Shown here piece by piece: positions 1 through 5,035 of a DNA stretch of 5,035 nucleotides (positions are counted from its first letter, which is position 1; the number at the start of each line of letters is the position of its first letter). The position numbers were made by a program, and so were the translations under genes. The stretch is from NCBI GenBank assembly GCA_031119195.1, contig JAVHYG010000112.1, positions 1 through 5,035 on the forward strand, written 5' to 3'. Below the pieces are notes generated by a model. The model was not told where the DNA came from, did not search any database, and saw only the letters and a list, made by a program, of their open reading frames with translations. The stretch is from Rickettsiella sp. (GTDB lineage Bacteria; Pseudomonadota; Gammaproteobacteria; Diplorickettsiales; Diplorickettsiaceae).

Positions 1-461
1 CAATTTGCTAATATCCTAAAGGAACGAACGATTTTATAAAATCGGGTTTACACGAAAAAAATGCGCTATTATGGTTTGGAAAACGTCCGCCTGATCTCTC
101 TTTGATTACGCGGGCAAGAAGTGTCGATTGGGTGTATAATTATTTACTTGGGTTTTATCCAGATAACACAAGGCCCTTTGGAGTTAATAATAATTTAATT
201 AAAAACACAGTAATGCCAGATGCCTTAGCAATATTACAAAAAAATGCGTCTTATTATCAATTAAAAAGTAACACTAAAAATCTAAACTATAAAACATTTG
301 AATTAGAAGAAGTCGTAATAGATCTCATTAATTTTTTAGCTTATATAGCAGAACCCACAAAAACTGCTCGACAATCTCTGGGTTTAAAAGTATGCGGTTT
401 TTTGCTATTTTTCTCGTGTTTGAGTTATTTTTTAAAAAAACAAATTTGGAAAAATATATAA
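1..461 (+). pseudogene. petC: Cytochrome c1 (PetC), C-terminal part; 5' end outside window, frame interrupted near position 20
   Basis: Cytochrome c1 is the membrane-anchored haem subunit of the bc1 complex (complex III), passing electrons from the Rieske protein to soluble cytochrome c. The C-terminal half is recognisable: PPDLSL followed by ITRARSVDW at about 87-131, RPFGVNN at about 171-191, the methionine of VMP at 213-215 (expected sixth haem ligand), a FLAYIAEP segment before the anchor, and one membrane helix at about 378-434 ending in the basic KKQIWKNI tail. The haem-binding CxxCH would lie upstream of the window. The frame runs back from the TAA at 459-461 only to a TAA at 9-11, although the family stays open far further upstream. 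Bases 1-18 in frame 1 read QFANIL, which could continue the protein if one A were missing in the run at 18-20. A petC-sspA-sspB order is common in this class. A real pseudogene and a sequencing or assembly error cannot be separated here. Confidence 0.72.
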
Positions 462-567
462 AGTAAGTTAGCTTTGAATATACTATTTGGATCGCATGAC
501 AAGATTGTAAATTTAACCCATCTTTTCACAATGGAACTTTCAAGAAGAAAATCGTTTTCACGACGAA

Positions 568-576
568 TGGTATAAC
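568..576 (+). promoter_or_regulatory. Candidate extended -10 promoter for sspA
   Basis: TGGTATAAC fits the extended -10 pattern TGnTATAAT with five of six hexamer matches. No convincing -35 box lies 16-18 bases upstream, which is tolerable for an extended -10 promoter. Transcription would start near 583 and leave a leader of about 26 bases containing the sspA ribosome binding site. Read-through from petC is an alternative source of transcript. The assignment rests on one short match in AT-rich DNA. Confidence 0.3.
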
Positions 577-594
577 ACTACTGATATCTTTTAT

Positions 595-598
595 GGAG
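595..598 (+). promoter_or_regulatory. Ribosome binding site of sspA
   Basis: GGAG lies 10 bases before the ATG at 609 and supports that start over the later in-frame ATGs at 639 and 651. It is the clearest Shine-Dalgarno sequence in the window. Confidence 0.6.
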
Positions 599-608
599 AA
601 CCTTTTAT

Positions 609-1271
609 ATGGCACAACCTGCCGGTAAACGTTCAACAATGAGTTTATATATGAGCAACGATGATCCTTACAGCCATAGGGTACGCATCGTACTCGCTGA
701 AAAAGGCATTAGCGCGGAGATGTTTGATATTTCTTCGCCTGAAATCCTGGAAAAAGTTTTACAACATAATCCCTACGGTAGTGTCCCTATCATCATTGAT
801 CGGGACTTAATCCTTTTTGAAACTAATATTATTACTGAATATCTCGATGAACGCTTTCCACATCCACCCTTGTTACCAGTTTATCCAGTAGCACGTGCCA
901 AAAGTCGGCAGATGATCTATCGAATAGAACGAGACTGGTACCCTCTCCTACAACAGATTGAAAATCCCTTAAAAAATGATAAAGTAGGTAATGATTCGGA
1001 AAATGAAAAATTTGCTCAAGAAAAATTAGAGGATAGCTTAAATGGTATTGCTCCTGTTTTCGCAGGCAAAGAATATTTTATGAGTGACGAATTTACTTTA
1101 GTTGATTGTTGTTTAGCTCCCTTATTATACCGTTTACGTTATTTAGATGAGCAAAAAAACGAACGTAAAACTAACTTGGAACAAGCTATTCGACTTTATG
1201 AAGCGCGAGTGTTTGCGCGTCCTTCATTTAAAGCCACTTTAAATGAACTTGAATTTGGAGTAAAAACTTAA
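609..1271 (+). CDS. sspA: Stringent starvation protein A (SspA)
   Basis: SspA is a cytoplasmic RNA polymerase-associated protein with a glutathione S-transferase fold that lacks transferase activity in characterised members. In E. coli it helps stationary-phase and acid survival partly by lowering H-NS, and it is the co-activator of phage P1 late transcription. The 220 residues align throughout with E. coli SspA (212 aa): an N-terminal thioredoxin-like domain (about 10-90) with YSHRVRIVLAEKG, then an all-helical domain (about 95-215) with APVFAGKEYFMSDEFTLVDC. The surface PHP motif needed for SspA activity is present at residues 84-86 within ERFPHPPLLPVYPVAR. About eight extra residues, rich in Asn, Lys and Glu, lie near 118-138. 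The ATG at 609 is chosen because of the GGAG at 595-598 and because MAQPAGKRSTM matches the E. coli N-terminus in length. It is probably the first gene of an operon; sspB follows after one base. Confidence 0.96.
   Translation: MAQPAGKRSTMSLYMSNDDPYSHRVRIVLAEKGISAEMFDISSPEILEKVLQHNPYGSVPIIIDRDLILFETNIITEYLDERFPHPPLLPVYPVARAKSRQMIYRIERDWYPLLQQIENPLKNDKVGNDSENEKFAQEKLEDSLNGIAPVFAGKEYFMSDEFTLVDCCLAPLLYRLRYLDEQKNERKTNLEQAIRLYEARVFARPSFKATLNELEFGVKT
1257..1260 (+). promoter_or_regulatory. Ribosome binding site of sspB
   Basis: GGAG at the 3' end of sspA lies 12 bases before the ATG at 1273, slightly further than optimal. It favours 1273 over the second ATG at 1276. Together with the one-base gap it suggests sspA and sspB are translated in a coupled way. 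Confidence 0.4.
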
Positions 1272-1272
1272 A

Positions 1273-1671
1273 ATGATGATTTCAAATCGTTCTTATTTGT
1301 TACGTGCTTTTTATGATTGGATTGTTGACAATCGTTTAACGCCCTATATTCTAATCGATGCAGAGCTTCCACATGTGGAAGTGCCTAAACAATACGTGCA
1401 AGACGGTAAGATAACGCTTAACATTTCCCCAGATGCTGTTTTAAATTTAAAAAGAGATAATAAAGCCATTCAGTTTGAAGCCAGTTTTAATGGCCAATCC
1501 ATGTTGGTTTATGCTCCTATTAAAGCCGTCCTAGCTATCTATGCACGAGAAAACGGTCAAGGCATGGTTTTTTCTGAGGAAGAAGACAATCAAGGTGATG
1601 GTGATGGTACACCACCTGAACCACCAAGAGTAAGACCAGGAGCACGTCCTAAATTATCCATCGTTAAATAA
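1273..1671 (+). CDS. sspB: ClpXP protease specificity-enhancing factor SspB
   Basis: SspB is the adaptor that binds ssrA-tagged peptides from stalled ribosomes, and some other substrates such as RseA fragments, and hands them to the ClpXP protease. The folded dimeric substrate-binding domain (about residues 5-100) shows YLLRAFYDWIVDN, LTPYILID, ITLNISPDAV and the highly conserved VLAIYARENGQGMVF. An acidic, Pro-rich linker (about 101-119, EEEDNQGDGDGTPPEPP) leads to the ClpX-binding tail RPGARPKLSIVK, matching the E. coli tail RGGRPALRVVK. Both working parts are therefore present. At 132 aa the protein is shorter than E. coli SspB (165 aa), and most of the difference is in the disordered linker. 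It starts one base after the sspA stop and ends five bases before rimB, consistent with one transcript. Confidence 0.96.
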   Translation: MMISNRSYLLRAFYDWIVDNRLTPYILIDAELPHVEVPKQYVQDGKITLNISPDAVLNLKRDNKAIQFEASFNGQSMLVYAPIKAVLAIYARENGQGMVFSEEEDNQGDGDGTPPEPPRVRPGARPKLSIVK

Positions 1672-1676
1672 ACAAC

Positions 1677-2093
1677 ATGCAAGTGCCGATAACTATAGGT
1701 TGGCGAGAGTGGGTATCTCTACCGGAGTTAGGAATACGTCATCTCAAAGCAAAAATAGATACCGGTGCTCGCACTTCAGCGTTGCACGCCTGCAGTGTAG
1801 CAAGACAAAAAGAAAAAATTTGTTTTATAATACGTCCACATTCTCGACATTCTCCAAAAAAAATAATCAAATGTAAGGCCGATTTAATTGATGAACGCGA
1901 AATAACAGATTCAGGCGGTCACAAAGAACTGCGTTATGTTATTAAAACACTAATTGTTATTGGTAAATATCAATGGCCTATTGAAATCACCCTAACTAGC
2001 CGAGATGACATGCGCTTTAAAATGTTGTTGGGACGTACCGCTTTAAAACACCGTTTTATTGTTGATCCTGGTCGTTCTTATTTAATAGTATAA
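1677..2093 (+). CDS. rimB: RimB-type retropepsin-like peptidase (annotated as ATP-dependent zinc protease), RimK partner
   Basis: This belongs to the small family often labelled 'ATP-dependent zinc protease' or RimK-associated protease, structurally a single-domain retropepsin-like aspartic peptidase. In Pseudomonas the homologue RimB works with RimK on ribosomal protein S6 modification. Seen in the 138 residues: the N-terminal GWREWVSLPELGI, the active-site motif DTGARTSALHA with Asp at residue 28, the mid-protein DSGGHKELRYVIKT, and the flap/core motif FKMLLGRTAL (114-123) followed by RFIVDPGRSYLIV. No HExxH zinc motif and no ATP-binding loop are visible, so the traditional name is probably wrong. 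The length is near the lower end of the family. The ATG lies five bases after the sspB stop with no Shine-Dalgarno sequence, suggesting translational coupling. rimK follows after 12 bases. The gene symbol follows the Pseudomonas name; the biochemical role here is inferred. Confidence 0.88.
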   Translation: MQVPITIGWREWVSLPELGIRHLKAKIDTGARTSALHACSVARQKEKICFIIRPHSRHSPKKIIKCKADLIDEREITDSGGHKELRYVIKTLIVIGKYQWPIEITLTSRDDMRFKMLLGRTALKHRFIVDPGRSYLIV

Positions 2094-2105
2094 AAATTAG
2101 TAACT

Positions 2106-3014
2106 ATGAAAATTGCTATCCTTTCTCGTCGATCCCAACTTTATTCCACTCGTCGCTTAGCAGAAGAAGCAGCAAAGCGAGGGCATGAAATAAAAATAAT
2201 CGATACTTTACGCTGTTACATGAATATAAACAGCAAAAACCCTTCTATTCATTACAAAGGAAAAATACTCGACAAATTTGATGCAGTTATCCCAAGAATA
2301 GGCGCATCTATAACTTTTTATGGTGCAGCATTGGTAAGGCAATTTGAAATGATGGGTGTTTTTGTTGCCAATGATTCAATCGCTATAACACGCGCACAAG
2401 ATAAACTTCGATCGTTACAATTATTATCTCGTAAAGGAATTGGCTTACCCATTACCGGTTTTGCTTATTCTCCTGATGATATTCAAGATCTCATTAGTAT
2501 GGTGGGTGGCCCTCCTTTAGTTATTAAAATTCTAGAAGGCACTCAAGGTATTGGTGTTGTCTTAGCAGAAACTCAACAAGCTGCAACGAGTGTTATCGAA
2601 GCTTTTTTAGATCTACAAGCCCATATCATGGTGCAAGAATATATTAAAGAGGCAAATGGAGCTGATATTCGTTGTTTTGTCGTTAACGGCAAGGTTATAG
2701 CCGCGATGCAACGTCAAGCCAAGTTAGGTGAGTTTCGATCCAATACACATCGGGGTGGAAGCACACAAATTGCCACGCTTACGAAAGAAGAACGTTTAGC
2801 AGCAATCGATGCAGCAAAAGGGATTGGATTAAATATCGCTGGTGTAGATTTATTACGATCTGATCGAGGGCCTTTAGTTATGGAAGTTAATTCATCTCCT
2901 GGATTAAAAGGGATAGAAGAAACTACAAAAAAAAATATAGCTAAACTGATTATTGAATTCATTGAGGAAAAAGTTACGGGAAAAAAAGAAAAAAAAAACC
3001 TAAAAAAGACCTAA
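2106..3014 (+). CDS. rimK: Ribosomal protein S6--L-glutamate ligase RimK (ATP-grasp)
   Basis: RimK adds glutamate residues to the C-terminus of ribosomal protein S6 using ATP, and can make poly-alpha-glutamate in vitro. The 302 residues match E. coli RimK almost end to end: MKIAILSRRSQLYSTRRL and the CYMNINS...IHYKGK segment of the N-terminal domain (1-95), then an ATP-grasp fold (about 100-290). Expected ATP and metal residues are in place: Lys100 (QDKLRS), Lys141 (VIKILEGTQGIGVVL), Asp188-Arg189, Arg211 (FRSNTHRGG), Asp248 (AGVDLLR), Glu260 and Asn262 (VMEVNSSPGL). The protein looks functional. After about residue 288 it ends in a lysine-rich tail, GKKEKKNLKKT, unlike E. coli and coded by long A runs. 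No Shine-Dalgarno sequence precedes the start; coupling to rimB is likely. The adjacent rimB supports a role in reversible S6 modification. Confidence 0.97.
   Translation: MKIAILSRRSQLYSTRRLAEEAAKRGHEIKIIDTLRCYMNINSKNPSIHYKGKILDKFDAVIPRIGASITFYGAALVRQFEMMGVFVANDSIAITRAQDKLRSLQLLSRKGIGLPITGFAYSPDDIQDLISMVGGPPLVIKILEGTQGIGVVLAETQQAATSVIEAFLDLQAHIMVQEYIKEANGADIRCFVVNGKVIAAMQRQAKLGEFRSNTHRGGSTQIATLTKEERLAAIDAAKGIGLNIAGVDLLRSDRGPLVMEVNSSPGLKGIEETTKKNIAKLIIEFIEEKVTGKKEKKNLKKT
2981..3006 (+). repeat. Poly-A tracts at the 3' end of rimK
   Basis: Runs of A7 (2981-2987), A10 (2989-2998) and A6 (3002-3007), broken only by single G, CC and T bases, encode the lysine tail of RimK. Such runs are prone to slippage by DNA or RNA polymerase. 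Losing one A in the A10 run would end the protein early as EKKT, and gaining one would read on to the TAA at 3024 region with tail EKKKPKKDLKPA. Confidence 0.7.
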
Positions 3015-3066
3015 AACCTGCATAATAACTGTCTAAAAGTCATCTCTAGTATTGAATAAGCCATTG

Positions 3067-3095
3067 TTGACTATGGGGTATTTGAAACGTATAAA
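3067..3095 (+). promoter_or_regulatory. Near-consensus sigma-70 promoter for rarA
   Basis: TTGACT (3067-3072) and TATAAA (3090-3095) each match five of six consensus bases and are separated by exactly 17 bases. The predicted transcription start is about 3101-3103, which coincides with the homology-preferred ATG of rarA at 3103. It is the best promoter match in the window and implies that rarA can be transcribed separately from the ssp-rim operon, possibly as a leaderless message. Confidence 0.6.
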
Positions 3096-3102
3096 ACAAA
3101 TT

Positions 3103-4392
3103 ATGAAGAAAATTAATCAATTTGTTCCCCTTGCTACCCGATTACGCCCTAAGAATTTAGATGAATTTTACGGCCAAACTCATCTATTAGGCCCTGGAAA
3201 ATCTTTACGCCATGCTATTTTACAAGGGCAATTACACTCTATGATTTTATGGGGTCCTCCAGGAACTGGAAAAACTACTTTAGCAAAATTAATGGCGAAC
3301 CATGCCCAGGCTCGCTTTGAATCACTTTCTGCTTTACTTGCAGGTGTTAAAGAAATTCGTACTATCGCCGAGCGAGCAGAATTTGCACTCCATAAAGAAT
3401 CTCCAAAAAATACATTAGTATTCATCGACGAAATCCATCGTTTTAACAAAGCACAACAAGATGCATTACTACCCTATGTAGAATCAGGTTTGTTTATATT
3501 GATTGGCGCCACAACAGAAAATCCTTCTTTTGAACTTAATAACGCATTATTATCCAGAACTAGAGTCTATATATTAAAAAAATTAAAAGAGAAAGAAATC
3601 ATCGCGATCATCGATCACGCCCTAATAGATAGCGAATTTGGCCTAGGGAGTCAAAAATTAAGTATTTTAGAACCTATAAAAAAACAGTTAGCGAATATTG
3701 CTGATGGAGATGCACGGCAAGCTTTAAATTTCTTAGAAATTGCTGCGGCTTTAGCTGAAAATAATCATATTGATGAAAAAACCTTAGAAATTATTACTCA
3801 TTCTAATTTAAGACGTTTTGATAAAAAAGGTGAATTTTTTTACGACCAAATTTCTGCTTTGCACAAAGCAGTTCGTGGATCTGATCCTGATGCTGCACTT
3901 TATTGGCTAGCACGTATGCTAGATGGTGGTTGTGATCCACTCTATATTGCTAGACGTATTGTGCGTATGGCAAGTGAAGATATCGGAAACTCCGATCCAC
4001 GCGGCTTACAACTTGCACTGAATGCATGGGACATACAGGAACGTTTAGGAAGTCCTGAAGGCGAGCTTAGTTTAGCGCAAGCCGTTGTTTATTTGGCCTG
4101 CACTGCAAAAAGCAATGCAGTTTATACCGCATTTAAAGCAGCTATGGTCGATGCCAAAGAACATGGTTCGCTTGAAGTCCCATCACATCTGCGTAATGCG
4201 CCGACTAAACTCATGCGAGAATTAAATTATGGTAAAGATTACCGCTATGCACATAACGAACCTGATGCCTATGTTAAAGAAGAATCCTATTTTCCTAAAG
4301 AATTAGCTAATAAACAATATTATTTTCCCGTTTCACGTGGACTAGAGTTGAAAATAGCTGAAAAACTTGCACGCTTAAAAGCTAAAACATAA
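3103..4392 (+). CDS. rarA: Replication-associated recombination protein A (RarA/MgsA), AAA+ ATPase
   Basis: RarA is a homotetrameric AAA+ ATPase related to clamp-loader subunits and to eukaryotic WRNIP1/Mgs1. It acts at stalled replication forks and interacts with SSB. Numbered from 3103 (429 aa), it shows the N-terminal VPLATRLRPKNLDEFYGQ box, Walker A GPPGTGKT (51-58), Walker B FIDE ending at Asp109-Glu110, sensor 1 GATTENPSF (135-143), the arginine finger in LLSRTRV (Arg152) and sensor 2 GDARQALN (202-209). The conserved C-terminal tetramerisation region begins near FDKKGEFFYDQISALHK (239) and includes HLRNAPTKLM and a YYFP motif. The frame is open back to TTG 3052 and ATG 3073, but 3103 gives the usual short lead before the VPLA box and sits just past a strong promoter. 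None of the three candidate starts has a Shine-Dalgarno sequence. The length is normal and all catalytic motifs are intact. Confidence 0.95.
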   Translation: MKKINQFVPLATRLRPKNLDEFYGQTHLLGPGKSLRHAILQGQLHSMILWGPPGTGKTTLAKLMANHAQARFESLSALLAGVKEIRTIAERAEFALHKESPKNTLVFIDEIHRFNKAQQDALLPYVESGLFILIGATTENPSFELNNALLSRTRVYILKKLKEKEIIAIIDHALIDSEFGLGSQKLSILEPIKKQLANIADGDARQALNFLEIAAALAENNHIDEKTLEIITHSNLRRFDKKGEFFYDQISALHKAVRGSDPDAALYWLARMLDGGCDPLYIARRIVRMASEDIGNSDPRGLQLALNAWDIQERLGSPEGELSLAQAVVYLACTAKSNAVYTAFKAAMVDAKEHGSLEVPSHLRNAPTKLMRELNYGKDYRYAHNEPDAYVKEESYFPKELANKQYYFPVSRGLELKIAEKLARLKAKT

Positions 4393-4423
4393 TAATTCTG
4401 GTTTGCTACGCAGTCTTTGCCAC

Positions 4424-4452
4424 TTGATAACGATATTGAAATTGCTTATTGT
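4424..4452 (+). promoter_or_regulatory. Candidate sigma-70 promoter for mutM
   Basis: TTGATA (4424-4429, five of six matches) and TATTGT (4447-4452, four of six) are separated by 17 bases in the rarA-mutM spacer. Transcription would begin near 4459 and give a leader of about 37 bases. No rho-independent terminator is visible after rarA, so read-through from rarA remains possible. Confidence 0.33.
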
Positions 4453-4495
4453 TGAAGTTTCTCTTAAACAGTTTTGATGTTAATAAAAATAAATT

Positions 4496-5035
4496 ATGCC
4501 TGAATTACCCGAAGTTGAAACTACCCTACGCGGCATACAGCCTTTTATTCAAAAACAAACTATTCAAGCGTTTATTATTCGCCACTCTCATTTACGCTGG
4601 CCGATTCCTAAAGAAAACCTACAAAAATTAATGGGGTACAGTGTTAACCAAATAATACGACGCGGCAAATATTTATTATTAATTACCGATTTAGGTACCA
4701 TCATTTTACACCTCGGGATGTCTGGACGATTACGTATCCTAGATGCGCCTACAACAGCAAAGAAACATGATCATGTCGATATAGTTTTTAATAACGGATG
4801 TACTCTGCGTTTTACGGATCCTCGCCGTTTCGGTGCTCTATTATTCACTAATGAAGCAAATCCTCTATCACATCCTCTACTCAAAAATTTAGGAGCTGAA
4901 CCATTAACCCGTAACTTTACTTCTCACTTTTTGCAAAAGCTATTACATAATAAAAACGTTGCCATTAAATTAGCGCTCATGAATCAGCATATCGTAGTGG
5001 GGATTGGCAATATTTACATTAACGAAGCATTATTC
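4496..5035 (+). CDS. mutM: Formamidopyrimidine-DNA glycosylase MutM (Fpg), N-terminal 180 residues; runs off the window
   Basis: MutM is the bifunctional base-excision glycosylase/AP lyase that removes 8-oxoguanine and formamidopyrimidines. After the ATG comes PELPEVETT, with the catalytic N-terminal proline (residue 2) and glutamate (residue 3). Further family residues follow: Lys58 in RRGKYLLL, the HLGMSGRLRI intercalation loop (Met75), KHDHVDIVF (90-98), FTDPRRFGALLF with Arg110 and Phe112, LGAEPL, and the start of the helix-two-turn-helix region with VVGIGNIYINEALF at the window edge. The expected C-terminal part, with the four-cysteine zinc finger and roughly 90 more residues, lies outside. 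The frame is open throughout and matches E. coli MutM closely. The start is fixed by the obligatory MPELPE. No Shine-Dalgarno sequence is seen; the leader just before the ATG is almost pure A/T. It lies 103 bases after rarA. Confidence 0.96.
   Translation, partial: MPELPEVETTLRGIQPFIQKQTIQAFIIRHSHLRWPIPKENLQKLMGYSVNQIIRRGKYLLLITDLGTIILHLGMSGRLRILDAPTTAKKHDHVDIVFNNGCTLRFTDPRRFGALLFTNEANPLSHPLLKNLGAEPLTRNFTSHFLQKLLHNKNVAIKLALMNQHIVVGIGNIYINEALF

Noticed and set aside
547..559. GAAAA-TCG-TTTTC hairpin upstream of sspA
   Set aside because: The stem is five mostly A-T pairs with no T run, which is expected by chance in DNA of this composition.
517..642. Stop-free stretch reading QWNFQEENRFHDEWYN across the sspA start
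   Set aside because: It has no start codon, is only about 41 codons long, overlaps the well-supported sspA start and resembles nothing I recognise.
2089..2094. TATAAA just before rimK as a possible -10 box giving a near-leaderless rimK transcript
   Set aside because: The only -35-like sequence, TTGATC at 2062-2067, is 21 bases away, which is too far, and the gene fits an operon.
2714..2962. 82-codon open frame on the - strand
   Set aside because: It is fully antisense to the conserved ATP-grasp part of rimK and has no family resemblance.
3180..3449. 89-codon open frame on the - strand
   Set aside because: It is antisense to the Walker A/B region of rarA; the open frame reflects the constraint on the sense codons.
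4429..4453. Weak 7-base inverted repeat (AACGATA / TATTGTT) after rarA as a terminator
   Set aside because: It needs a G-T pair, has an 11-base loop and no following T run, and it overlaps the candidate mutM promoter.
4449..4631. 60-codon open frame on the + strand overlapping the start of mutM
   Set aside because: It lies in a different frame from the unmistakable MPELPEVET start of MutM at 4496, has no recognisable motif and is a shadow.

Overview
This is an AT-rich stretch of a gammaproteobacterial chromosome. The gene order and protein motifs (petC, then sspA-sspB, rimB-rimK, rarA, mutM) and E. coli-like SspA, RimK and RarA place it in the Gammaproteobacteria. The low GC, lysine- and asparagine-rich proteins and a damaged respiratory gene fit a host-associated lineage, perhaps of the Legionellales (Coxiella/Rickettsiella-like). 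The lineage is inference; no marker in the window proves it.

Layout, all on the + strand: (1) 1-461, the 3' part of petC (cytochrome c1), whose reading frame is interrupted by a stop at 9-11. (2) 462-608, a spacer with a candidate extended -10 promoter and a clear ribosome binding site. (3) 609-3014, four tightly packed genes, sspA, sspB, rimB and rimK, separated by 1, 5 and 12 bases, which look like one operon. (4) 3015-3102, a short spacer holding a near-consensus sigma-70 promoter that ends almost exactly at the preferred rarA start. (5) 3103-4392, rarA. (6) 4393-4495, a spacer with a weaker promoter candidate. (7) 4496-5035, the first 180 codons of mutM, cut by the window edge.

Functionally, the four-gene block joins two kinds of proteome control: SspA (RNA polymerase-binding stress regulator) with SspB (ClpXP delivery adaptor), and RimB (retropepsin-like peptidase) with RimK (glutamate ligase acting on ribosomal protein S6). 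RarA and MutM are replication-fork maintenance and oxidative base-damage repair proteins. No mobile element, CRISPR array, RNA gene or reverse-strand gene was found. I see no undescribed system here. The points worth a second look are the broken petC frame, the possible leaderless rarA transcript, the ssp-rim linkage and the A-tract at the 3' end of rimK.
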